The notes below the pieces were generated by a model, which was not told where the DNA came from, made no database searches, and saw only the letters and a program-made list of their open reading frames with translations. Source: Ichthyophonus hoferi (taxonomy: Eukaryota; Opisthokonta; Ichthyosporea; Ichthyophonida; Ichthyophonidae). Taken from it: a stretch of DNA of 17,135 nucleotides. The position numbers and the translations under genes are program-made. The stretch's first letter is position 1; every line of letters starts with the position of its first letter. Of the stretch, positions 1-9,320 are shown one piece after another. The stretch covers positions 1 through 17,135 of the forward strand of contig NAOQ01000997.1 of NCBI GenBank assembly GCA_002751075.1. Reading direction: 5' to 3'.

Positions 1-30
<30 letters not shown>
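1..30. repeat. TA dinucleotide repeat at the window edge
   Basis: Fifteen uninterrupted AT units run from the first base. This probably lies in an intron of the C2 gene, because the first visible exon follows about 70 bases later. Confidence 0.9.
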
Positions 31-32
<2 letters not shown>

Positions 33-97
33 GTCACAAGCAGACAATCAAATAGCCTCTTGGACTAATATATATTGAAATTGGTTGCCGTCAACAG

Positions 98-1890
98 ATC
101 CAATCAGGCGTCAGTTACGTTTAAGTGGCCTGACGCGGCCAATGAATGGGGGACACCTTGGGTTACGTCTACCAATAATTCCACCTGGAATCACTCTACT
201 GTGATTGGTTGGAAGGCTCCTAAAGCATCATATAAATCTAATTGGGTAAGCTGTCATTACTATATATAGGTATTAACACGTATATATATATATATATATA
301 CCTATATACCTATATACAAGGGTTTTATTGGTTATAGTCTTTTTTAAATGAATTATTACCCAATTAACTGTAAGATCATAATAAACAATTTATGTCTATA
401 CTTCGTTTCTTGTATGAATTACCAATGCATAGTTTCTCATCCCTCCTTTCCCCCTATCCCTCTCCTCTTCCCTAGCAACATAATATATTAGTTTTTAAAT
501 TATGGCAACGGGGGATTGGGATTGGCCAAGAAGAGACCAGACTGGTTGGGTTGTGTCTAGTCGATTTATCACTGTTGATTATAAGTATGTATCTATCTCT
601 CTCTCTCTCTCTTTTTCTTTATTTCTTTCTCTCTCTCTCTTTCTCTCCATTGCTATTTTACAATACTTGTATTTACTTTATTTTACTCTTTTCTGTGTTG
701 TATTATATTGTATTATATTGTATTATATTGTTTTATATTGTATTGTATTGTATTTTATTGTATTATATTGTATAGTATTGTATAGTATTGTATTCAACTG
801 TAATGCATTTTATCATATATTATAATAGTCTGTTATAATATCCTATCCTATCCTATCCTATCCTATATATTTTTTGCTATCTATTATAGTTATATTTGCC
901 TTCCAATCACTTAGCTCATACCATCCCGTATAATAAACGAGAGTGTGTAATTGGTTATCCCATATAATAAACCGTATGAACCAATAGTGATTACTATTTC
1001 TAAAAAATTGTATTACTGACCCACTCCTTCTCCCTCCTGGTGATTGGTACTTATCTTTATTTTTCTTTTATTTCGTTGGTTCCTTTTATCCAATGGCCTC
1101 TATGTCTACATATAGGTCTGGATGCCGTATCAGGGTGGTATGACTTGTTTAACACGGAAAGCCATATAATTGGTCAATTACAGGTGAGCTTTACCAATTC
1201 ATCTAGTGATTGGCAGATTTTAATGCGTGTAAATAGATACCTATAGACCAATAATCGCTGACTGATTTAGGTCTGTACCATATATATACATTTAGACATA
1301 CTATTGTACTATTGTACTATCATACTATTATACTATCATACTATTATACTACTATACTATCATACTATTATACTATCATACATATATGCATAGCATAAGT
1401 ATATGTATGCTTTAGTAGTAGAATTATATATAGATTTTCCACTACATTATCCAGCGGGCAAATGCAGTTCGTTTTTTAGTTAACTACCTCTACACATACA
1501 CATAATTAGCCAAAAACTCCTTGCCTATTAGATCCCTTAACCATTAATTATTGCTTATTCAATCACCAACCCCCTTCATTCCAGCTCTCTGTATCTATAG
1601 CTTCTCCATTGGCCATTACTAGCCAACCCAATATTACATTTGAAAAAGAGCATGCTATTCCTGTTGCTAGGGAAAGGGAGAGAACCAATCAATACGACAC
1701 ATCTAAGGTCCCCCTAGAGTTACCTTCTTGGATCCCCCTACCCTTGTCTCATGCCAATGCAACATTTTCGGCTAATTCTGATTCGTTCATTACCAAGTAT
1801 CTTGATGCTCACCTTGTTGATTTAGATCGATTTTCCCAAAAGGTTAAGGATCAGATAGAACAGGATGCTGATGAGTCTCTGTATGAATGA
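98..1890 (+). CDS. C2-domain protein, C2CD3-like, C-terminal part
   Basis: Four exons are seen: 98-245 (start uncertain, 108 also possible, and more of the gene lies left of the window), 476-584, 1116-1183 and 1585-1890 with stop TGA. Introns are 246-475 (gtaagc), 585-1115 (gtatgt) and 1184-1584 (gtgagc), with phases 0, 1 and 0, and the reading frame stays open throughout. The joined protein starts with a beta-strand-like ASVTFKWPD, then TPWVTSTNNSTWNH, then ILVFKLWQ, LVGLCLVDLSLLI, and finally SGWYDLF followed by IIGQLQLSVS. This order (W-P near the start, a WNH strand, LVFKLW, a VDLS-L strand, GWY and GQL-LSV) is that of C2 domains in the centriole-elongation protein C2CD3. A tail of about 95 residues follows, polar and with an acidic end. 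The C2 fold is fairly secure. The C2CD3 assignment rests on remembered motif similarity. The domain shows no obvious cluster of calcium-binding aspartates, so a structural role is likely. Confidence 0.6.
246..1584 (+). repeat. Microsatellites in the three introns of the C2 gene
   Basis: Intron 246-475 has a TA run at 281-300 and ends in a long pyrimidine tract with CTAG acceptor at 472-475. Intron 585-1115 begins GTATGTATCTATCTCT and runs straight into a CT tract to about 649, then a TATTG/TATTA pentamer array at about 699-790, then five TCCTA units at 841-865. Intron 1184-1584 holds an ACTAT-type array at about 1300-1385. Confidence 0.85.
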
Positions 1891-2965
1891 TTGGCTGAAA
1901 TAGACAGAATGACGACAGAATGACGACATTGGTGTTTATGGAATTTACCTACTTACATATATACCACGCGTAGGAACTACAACATTATTTATCACGAATG
2001 CTAATTGTACTTATAAGATTAGTGTGACCAACCATGTGGCTGCATTAGAAGATAAATCACACTTATTTAATGCCAAGGGAAGATAAGGTTATGGAGCATT
2101 AGGCTATCTGCCAATTAAAATCTGGAACTCAACCATAGATCTTAGATTATTAATGTAGGCTTACCAATCACAATTAAACGTTTTAAATAGCTAAGAAATG
2201 GTGACTGTTTTAAGCACATAAAGAATAAGTTTGGTTGGGTCATTTATTTTTAGTTTATATTTAGGACCACAGCTGGTCAGGTTAAAAATAAAACCCCAAG
2301 GCTATATGGTGAATTAAAATTAAGGCCAGCTACAATATGTATTTAAAAAATAAAAAATAAAAATTATTATTCTTATTTCATGCTCTTAATATATATATAT
2401 ATATAAAATATAATATACCGGCCTTGTTTTCTTAAAAAGATGCAGCTTTAAAATCTATCTAACCAATGGTTTTTCGTCGTTCATATTTTTATATTGGATA
2501 TTAAAAATAAAAGATGAAAAACAAGGAATGATACTCTAGCGACGATATCCAACAACACTTTAAAAGTTCTTATAAATTTATAAAATACAGTGTATTGGTG
2601 CCGCTGTAAATGTATGTATATACGCCAATATATAAGGCGATATTAAGATCTAAACATCACTTGTTAAAACATCTTCATTATCAGCATTGGAGGTCGACCA
2701 ATTATATTTTGCTTGCACTTGTCCTCTTTCCTAATAAGGAAAAGGATTGAGTTATAAAAAAATACCAATTGGATTGGGTCTACAAGGATTGGCTATATCA
2801 ATAGGAGCTAAGTGTGTGTGACATATCCATATAAAATCATAACTTATTGTACACCCATCCAATAGGTGTGAGAATAGGTTGACCAAGATCCAATCATATT
2901 TATTTTTTATAAATTCCATAAAACGTATGTACGGTCATTGGTTCCTCTATATATAACTACCTTAT
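1891..2965. other. Convergent intergenic spacer
   Basis: This stretch lies between the stop of the plus-strand C2 gene and the stop of the minus-strand carrier, so both genes end here. I see no convincing coding exon. An AATAAA at 2287-2292 on the plus strand could serve the C2 gene, about 400 bases after its stop. On the minus strand AATAAA at 2904-2899 lies 62 bases beyond the carrier stop. About 15 CCAAT/ATTGG pentamers occur here, including two close clusters around 2763-2777 and 2581-2645. Confidence 0.6.
2899..2904 (-). promoter_or_regulatory. Possible polyadenylation signal of the carrier gene
   Basis: The minus strand reads AATAAA 62 bases after the TAG stop at 2966. The spacing fits a poly(A) signal, but AATAAA is common by chance in DNA this AT-rich. 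Confidence 0.35.
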
Positions 2966-5900
2966 CTATTGACCACTCACCTCTCTTCGCTGTATATTCA
3001 GGTTGTAATTGGCTGTTAATTCTAACATCCTCTCATAGGTGAATAACATCCAAGCACTCTATATATAGTTGGATATGGTTGGTTGGTTGACAGGACGATT
3101 AATAATCATAGCAACCATAGTTATATTTTTCTTTATATCTCCCTCTCCCTCCTTCCTTCTTTCGGTCCTTTTTTCCACCTACCTATATATTATTTTAATT
3201 CCATTTTAAAGCTCTTATGTAGCCAATCCAATGTCTTCGTAATAATTAATACCTACCCGTCGGCCAGTTCACATTACACTATCTTAATTATATTTTTAAG
3301 TTCTTATATAGCCAATCCAATCTCTCGATTATAATTAATACCTACCCGTGAATCGGTTCACGTTTTACTATTTCAATCCTAATTTTAAGTTCCTCTATAG
3401 CCAATGCAATGTTTCGGTTAGAATTAACACCTACCTGTGGTCCAGTCCACATTATCCTAGCCCCAACCCCACAGAGCAGTTTACGATAGCCCTCTACCCG
3501 GATAATATGGAGGAGAGCCGGGAGAATCCCAGTGGCACGGCCCTCAGGTATCCATCACTCAGGGTTACTAGACTATCGCTATGTAAATTGAGTACTATAC
3601 TACCATCCTATCTATATGTAAATTACTATACTATCATACTATCACTATGTAAATTACTATATTATCTCCATGTAAATTACCATACTATCTACTATCTCTA
3701 TGTAAATTACTATACTATCTCTATCTGCTAACCACTGTTAAACCATTAGTTTACCCAATCACACCTACCGATAGCTGTAATCTAGTTTTGACAACATCCA
3801 ATGGGGTGGTCACAAATCCCGCTATAGAACCTAATATAGTATGGATAACTTAATGTAAGCCAATGAAAATAACTATATATATGTTCAATATTCCAATATA
3901 TTTTACTTGGTAATTCACTCATCAATTAGTATATATATACATACCACTAATTAACCCAGTAGCCAATCCCTCGGCCGTAGTTAAATTACCATCCCAGGGC
4001 CCACTGTCATTAAGCGACTCCGCTTTAGAATGAACTTGATTGGTCCGTGACATAATGAATATGTGCTTAATGTACTCTGGGGAACATTATTGGTTGAGAG
4101 GTGGCTGCATAGCAACCAGTGAAAGAGTAACGAATATGAGTGGATAATAATAAAAGATATAATGAGATTCATGGGATAGTTAAATTAACTAATTCTGATT
4201 GGACGAGAGGCATGTAATAGAGATGGAGTTTGATAAGCCTACATACTCATTGGTTTATTGAATAGAAGGCCATATTATACATATATCATATCTGGTTATG
4301 TGTGTATATTATATATACTAGATCTATTATGTAGTATATAAAGTAATAATTACTGTTTATTTGTGGTTATATATTAGTCTATCTATCTAAAATATCCAAT
4401 CAGAGGACACACAAAATGGTGCCAATGAAAAAATGTTTTTGATAGATTATAGATTAGTCTGTGATATTGGTCATACAGTCCTATGCATGCGCAAGTACAT
4501 AGTAATATTTGATTGCCCTCCAATATAATCATTTACAGATATAGTAATATGTAAATATATATTACGTCATAATCATTCAATTATAATCTAGTTTCCACCT
4601 ACCATAAACGGGAAATAGAACTGCCGTAAAAGGAACCTCTCTATATATGGTAGCCAGATAGCCAGTATAAAACCCCCCTATGCCTTCATATTTCCATATA
4701 TGGGATCCTGCCACGAAAAATGATTGGTAGTTATGATAGCTGCCCTTCATTGATTGGACCTGCATACGCGTTTTAATGACCTGTAGGAAAATCGTGTATA
4801 AAGAAGGAGAAGAAAAAGGATAAGGAGAGGGAGAGGGAGAGGAAGAGAGAAAGAGAGAAAGAGAAAGATACATGGATCTATATATAAGGATATAACAGCC
4901 AAATGACAATATGTAAGTAGGGTAGACTATAACTGTAGGTATGTATATGATGTTTATGTATAGTATAAAGTATATAGTATATAGTATATAGTATACAAAT
5001 ATATATTATATAGTATACAGTATATAGTATACAGTATATAGTATATAGTACATAATATAGGGTATATAGTGTATATTATATAACTTATAGTGTATTACGT
5101 TAGGTTATGGTAAATGGAATTTTTATAGGTGAGTGTATAGAATAAGAGGAGAGGGAAATATTCCAATAGAAAATGATTTTAAAATTTAATGTTAATTATA
5201 AAATTAATACATATATCAAATAAAATGTTTTTATAGATAAATGTATTGACTTAAAAAAGTGGAAAATCGTCCAATAGAAAACGATTTTAAAATTTAAATT
5301 TAATTATATAATTAATATATATATATATATAGTCTATGTTGGGGTATGTTTGATCTAGAATGCTATTGTACTAAAATAAAAAATAAAAAATAAATTTTAT
5401 AAGAATTTTAAATACTTATATATTCAAATACATAGTAAAAATAGCAATTTCGATAAATATACGGTTACTATATATAGACAAGTACAGATAAAATGAATAA
5501 TAATACTAGAAAATATAGTATAATAAGAACAACTCAAGCACTTAACACAGTAATATTCAGAACAAAACATAAAATACAATAACAATCAAAATTTAAATTT
5601 TAACAACTTTTAAAGTGATGTTAAACCCGTAAGTTTACTAGCCTCAAACGGATTATAAAATATCGAGGCCATTAGATCTCCCAGGCCTCCCGCCATAAAG
5701 TGTACTGCAGGTTGGGGTAGGGAAGTATGGGTCGAGGATAGGGTCTTTACCGACTATAGGTAGGTAGGTAGGTAGGTAGAGAGGTAGGTAGGTAGGTAGG
5801 TAAAAGGTAGAAAAATAGGTGGGTAGGTAAGTAGGTGGGTAATACCTACATACATATATACATACATACATACATACATATATACATACGTACATGCGTA

Positions 5901-7987
5901 TATACATACATACATATACATATTTATACATCTATACATACATACATACATACATACATACATACATACATACATACATACATACATACATACTATCATA
6001 CTATCATACTATCATACATACATGCATAAATACATACACACATACATACATACATAAATACATACATACATACACTACACCTACCTCATAAAATGTAAAA
6101 TATACAGTTGACGACACTAAGGCCCCAGTGCCGGCTGCTATGCCTCCGCTATATACGCCCCTTATACCTTCTATATATACAGGTAAAGATAGAAATAGAG
6201 ATAGAGAGAAATATATATATATAAAGAAAGAGAGAGAAGAGGAGATATACCTTCTATATATACAGGTATAGATAGAAATAGAGATAGAGAGAAATATATA
6301 TATATAGAAAGAGAGAGAGAGAGGAGGAGATATACCGTCTATATATACAGGTAGAGATAGAAATAGAGATAGAGAGAAGTATATATATAGAAAGAGAGAG
6401 AGAGAGAAGAGAAGATAGAGATAGAGATAAATATTTTATTAATCAGTTGGTGTATGTTTCTATAGTGCATAATAATATAGCTCTATAATAGTATACTGTA
6501 ATATAGTAATATTTGGAATAAAATTATATAAGGATAGAGTTGTATGGTCTTGTTTTTTGATTAGTTAATAATTGCACATATTTATTTCTACCATTAAACC
6601 TTATAGTACTATATTATATGATATTCTATTATATTATGTCAAAAAGATATACTAACCAGTAAGATGATTGGATTAAATTTTATACAAGATCCAATAAACT
6701 ACTGGGGAAAAGTGAAATGTAGATAAATAGTAGTAGAAAAAAGAAAATAATACAAAGATAATATATAAATATTCAAGTCTATTGGTATTAATAAAACATT
6801 TAAAAGTTTTAAAACCATAACCTTTTAATAATGTGCTATTCTACAGTACTGTTTCAGTTCAACTCAACAAATTCTAATTTTTTTATATTTTAATTTTTAT
6901 ATTAGTTTTACATTAAAAATAGTGGCCATTTATATACACGCTTCTTCTCCCTCTCCCTCCCTCTCTCCGTTTTAAATATTCCTATTTGATAATAACAATA
7001 CAGAGAAAGCTGGATGATAAGGTGTCCCTACCATGTTTTAGTATGGAGTTAAATGCATGTGGTGCATGTCGGTAGGTATTATTTGGAGCTTGTAGACGTG
7101 TTTTGATAGTATCCACACTATGTAATAATAGTAATAGTAATAGTAATAGTAATAGAAATGCTAATATTAATACTAACTATCGACTGATTAGGTAACCTAC
7201 AATCAACAATATAATGTCCTAATTAAACTAATATAAATTAGGTAAATAGTCATTAGAATTAGTTCAAAAGCTACTTATAAAACTCAAGAGAAAGATATTA
7301 AAATTTGTTAACCTAAATATGTATTTTATAAGAACTGAATTTCAAATATAATTTGTGCTTTTTCTTTTACGCATTTCTTATTGTGGTATATATGTGGGTC
7401 CTAAATAATTGGTATGGCAAATGTTTTTAAAGTGACCCATTTGCTGTATATACATACTTCCAGTGTAACCATGGCAATGGATTTGAAAAGATAAAAAAAT
7501 CTCATTTAATGGACATCCAAATCGAGTTATTTATACTAACTGCGGATATGCATGTGCAAGAATGAACGATTATGATTCTGTATGCGTAAATTTATATACT
7601 TCTACAAGTATGTATTTATATATGTGTTTGAAAATTACTGTGCATGTACATGTATATAATGGTATTGATATGTTCAAGTAAGTTAAAATGTCATTTATTA
7701 CTGTAGTCAAATTCATATATATTTAAATATTGGCGTCCCAATAAAGCACAGAAGTAAGTGCAGATGTAGAAACTAATAGAGCTGCTCATATTGAAATTTA
7801 ATATTATGCAATACACATAAAATTCTTAAAGCCATTGAAGTGTTAAACACAATTACCCGTGGAAGATCCAGTCTCCCGTGACACCTGCAAAGGCCCCAGC
7901 AAGTAAAGCTTCTCCCAAAGCAGGGTCGTCTGTTTTTCTTTTTTTACATTTTTCAGCATTCTTAATGCTGTGAGAAGATTTTTTCAT
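2966..7987 (-). CDS. Mitochondrial carrier (SLC25), Mme1/YMR166C-like
   Basis: Nine exons join in phase to 328 residues: 7987-7857, 7117-7032, 6170-6085, 5753-5643, 4780-4603, 4076-3945, 3830-3769, 3542-3435 and 3058-2966 (TAG). The start is the ATG at 7987-7985, heading a lysine-rich leader. All three carrier repeats are present. Signatures are [10 protein letters not shown] (44-53), PFEVIKTRMQ (136-145) and [10 protein letters not shown] (251-260), each with a downstream EG motif: EGIRGVYSG (73), EGIGGFYTG (170) and EGYRKLLCG (279). Six transmembrane helices are therefore expected, in the inner mitochondrial membrane. Repeat 1 has Gly44 where most carriers have Pro. The GDWIFHGVDTIKTR stretch resembles the yeast Mme1 form GDSAMHSLDTVKTR, and [18 protein letters not shown] resembles its last helix. 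YREVPF in helix 4 resembles Mme1 and the S-adenosylmethionine carrier. Mme1 is reported to move Mg2+, but the substrate here is unproven. Family membership is near certain; subfamily is an inference. Confidence 0.93.
3059..3434 (-). repeat. 89-bp tandem repeat in carrier intron 8
   Basis: Intron 8 begins GTAGGT at 3434. Diverged copies of the exon end plus donor recur exactly 89 and 178 bases downstream in the transcript direction (GTAGGT at 3345-3340 and at 3256-3251). Each copy continues with TATTAATTA-like sequence, then GGATTGGCTA, then AAGAACTTAAAA-like sequence. The repeat also covers about 17 bases of the exon (copies at about 3362 and 3273). The rest of the intron down to the acceptor at 3060-3059 is AT- and TC-rich. 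Confidence 0.85.
3543..3768 (-). repeat. ATGTAAATTACTATACTATC array filling carrier intron 7
   Basis: On the plus strand about five or six imperfect units of the form ATGTAAATTACTATACTATC, with spacers of ACTATC, fill about 3580-3725. The intron donor is gtaggt at 3768. The acceptor AG at 3544-3543 lacks a good pyrimidine tract, but it is the only AG that keeps the carrier frame open. Confidence 0.8.
3831..4602 (-). other. Carrier introns 5 and 6
   Basis: Intron 6 (3944-3831) is the shortest at 114 bases and AT-rich. Intron 5 (4602-4077) has donor gtaggt and acceptor TTCCCCAG at 4082-4077. It contains several CCAAT/ATTGG pentamers and no other coding signal I can defend. Confidence 0.7.
4781..5642 (-). 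other. Carrier intron 4 with apparent GC donor
   Basis: The exon before it ends ...PFE at 5643 and the exon after it starts VIKTR at 4780, together restoring the invariant PFEVIKTRMQ signature in phase 0. The base pair after the exon is GC (gctagt), so this reads as a GC-AG intron. The 3' end carries a pyrimidine tract of about 70 bases (4870-4800) and acceptor CCTACAG. Inside are a TATAGTA array at about 4965-5090 and a two-copy direct repeat at 5161-5215 and 5271-5325. Confidence 0.75.
5161..5325. repeat. Direct repeat, two copies spaced 110 bp
   Basis: TCCAATAGAAAATGATTTTA at about 5162 and TCCAATAGAAAACGATTTTA at about 5272 are each followed by AAATTTAA and AATTAATA-type sequence. Similarity covers about 50 bases. 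Both lie within carrier intron 4. Confidence 0.8.
5754..6084 (-). repeat. Carrier intron 3, built almost wholly of tetranucleotide repeats
   Basis: Read on the transcript strand, the intron opens GTAGGTGTAGTGTATGTATG. It continues as TATG repeats (about 6075-5845) with a short ATAGTATG stretch, then passes into TACC/CTAC repeats and ends CTACCTATAG at 5754. The donor and the pyrimidine tract are both part of the repeat runs. The next exon starts at 5753 with SVKTLSS, which supplies the usual loop between carrier helices 2 and 3. Confidence 0.85.
6171..7031 (-). repeat. Carrier intron 2 with an 83/85-bp tandem repeat at its 3' end
   Basis: The tandem array covers about 6167-6425 in three copies. 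The motif CC(T/G)TCTATATATACAGG starts at 6167, 6250 and 6335, so the periods are 83 and 85 bases. Each copy continues with GATAGAAATAGAGATAGAG, a TA run and a GA run. The first copy contains the real acceptor (minus strand TATATATAG ending at 6171) and the first bases of exon 3. The rest, 6426-7031, is AT-rich with donor gtaggg at 7031 and no other coding signal seen. Confidence 0.85.
7118..7856 (-). other. Carrier intron 1
   Basis: The donor is gtaatt at 7856 and the acceptor ACATAG ends at 7118. A short TAGTAA array sits at about 7127-7155, next to the acceptor. The interior is AT-rich and I see no further exon. Frame and phase join exon 1 (…GDWIFH plus two bases) to exon 2 (VDTIKTRLQ). 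Confidence 0.75.
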
Positions 7988-8183
7988 TTTATATATGTTA
8001 AGGTTTCCATTGTTTCCTATGAATATATCAATATTTACGCTTTTAATAGTGGTTTTTTCTCAAGTATCAAGTATCTTATGTCTGATGTTTATCAGGATGT
8101 TAAAACCTATATACTGTTGTATCGTCATGGAAATAGTATGACAACGGCAATTAATGGGAAAACCTTGTATAAAACCTCTAATA
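7988..8183. other. Probable 5' flank of the carrier gene
   Basis: This interval lies between the carrier ATG and the weak minus-strand frame that ends at 8184. It is AT-rich. I see no defined promoter element or CCAAT pentamer in it. A plus-strand open stretch at 7970-8203 has no ATG near its start and no family resemblance. Confidence 0.4.
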
Positions 8184-8369
8184 CTATGCAGAAATATTAC
8201 TGAAATGGGATGCTATTACTTCCTTTTCCGTTTTTTCTGTATTAAAACTTAAATTGGCCGTATTATTGTTTATCAAACCCCACAATCCCATGCCATCCAT
8301 CATCGAATTGGCATAAGCGTCGAATGACGGCCTAATTGTAATTGGATACCTGATCGGTAGGTCTAACAT
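8184..8369 (-). CDS. Small hypothetical ORF, 61 aa, possibly a terminal exon
   Basis: This runs from ATG at 8369 to TAG at 8184 on the carrier's strand, ending about 197 bases upstream of the carrier ATG. The product begins MLDLPIRYPITIRPSFDAYA, has a stretch MMDGMGLWGLINNN, and ends in a polar tail. Its composition is more protein-like than most frames nearby, and it could be the last exon of a minus-strand gene. I recognise no family. The internal sequence TTAG before GCCGTC could be an acceptor, so the N-terminus may be spurious. It may equally be chance. Confidence 0.25.
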   Translation of the reverse strand: MLDLPIRYPITIRPSFDAYANSMMDGMGLWGLINNNTANLSFNTEKTEKEVIASHFSNISA

Positions 8370-9320
8370 GTGATAATTTAATTTATTTTGATGCTATGAT
8401 TAGTTTATTACACTGACTCATCAAGCCATATGAAGCAGAAAACCAGACGTTTAAAGAAAATGCACTAGATGGGTAAAGATAACTCTGATTTTATTTATTT
8501 ATTTATTTTAATTGCAATTTTTACAATTTTAATATATATATATAATCCAATTATTTTTAATAATTGCTATTTTAAGCGTATGTTTTTATTTATTCAATAT
8601 AAATAGTGTATAATATTTATTCGATTTTAAAAAAATGCTGAGCCATTCTACCAGACCAATCATACTCTCTGTTTACTCATAATCGATTGGTTAATATCAT
8701 ATCTGATCGGTAATTGCAACAATTTTGCAAGAATTGTAACTCGAGAGACAACGACAACATAATATTTATTGCTAAATAAATATCATATTCACATCTTTTG
8801 ACTTTATGTGAGGAAAAAAATAAATAACCAATTTTTTTAAATAAATAAATAAATGAAATGATATAATTTGTAATGATACTATTATATCGCACAGTTTCTA
8901 CTCTTACTTTTGCCAATAATAACACTATTCTTTCCATAATCTCCATCATTTCACGTTAGATATGCTTTTGGCCACATGATTTTTTTTTAAAAAAAAAATT
9001 AGTTAATACTAAGAGCTTTAATATAATAATTTTTAAATTGTCTTTGACACATCTTTGTCCGAAAATAGCTTTTTTTTTTTCTCAAAACAGAAAAAAACAA
9101 AAAACAAAATGCTTCTCCTTATGGAGCCAAAGTCTCCAGGCGAAACCGTAATCACCCAAAGTAGGACACATTAGTATTAATACACAACAAGATTCTCATT
9201 ACTGAACAATACGTAAATACATATAACATATTTATATAATACGACTCACTCTAGTATTATTGAATGATCCAGGAATAAATGATTTACTATATCCACGATC
9301 CAAGAATCCAATCAGAATGT
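8370..9320. other. Gene-poor spacer
   Basis: AT-rich sequence with homopolymer runs, including a T9/A10 palindromic block at about 8982-9000, a TTTA run near 8493 and an A-rich A5C-type tract at about 9086-9109. A minus-strand open frame at 8677-8949 starts MMEIMERIVLLLAK and is followed at once by a donor-like gtaaga. Beyond that the frame reads like low-complexity AT translation, so I do not call it a gene. Confidence 0.5.

Noticed and set aside
502-825. ATG-initiated frame starting MATGDWDWPRRD
   Set aside because: It is out of frame with the C2 gene. The frame starting at 476 (QHNILVFKLW) continues the C2 domain in phase, and the rest of this ORF is intron repeat.
3190-3451. CRISPR-like evenly spaced repeats
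   Set aside because: The 89-bp units are contiguous tandem copies with no distinct repeat and spacer parts, in a eukaryotic intron.
3348-3731. 127-residue plus-strand frame
   Set aside because: It is antisense to carrier exon 8 and intron 7, and its end translates the CTATGTAAATTACTATACTATC array.
3981-4172. Minus-strand frame [14 protein letters not shown]
   Set aside because: It overlaps carrier exon 6 in the wrong frame. The frame YIKHIF…GLISG is the one that continues the carrier.
6081-6084. Carrier exon 3 ending at 6081 and joined to an exon starting 5704
   Set aside because: It keeps phase but omits the usual loop of about 15 residues between helices 2 and 3. Ending at 6085 and starting at 5753 restores it.
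5653-6091. Open frames on both strands reading as [10 protein letters not shown] or [10 protein letters not shown]
   Set aside because: These are translations of the ACAT/TATG microsatellite of carrier intron 3.
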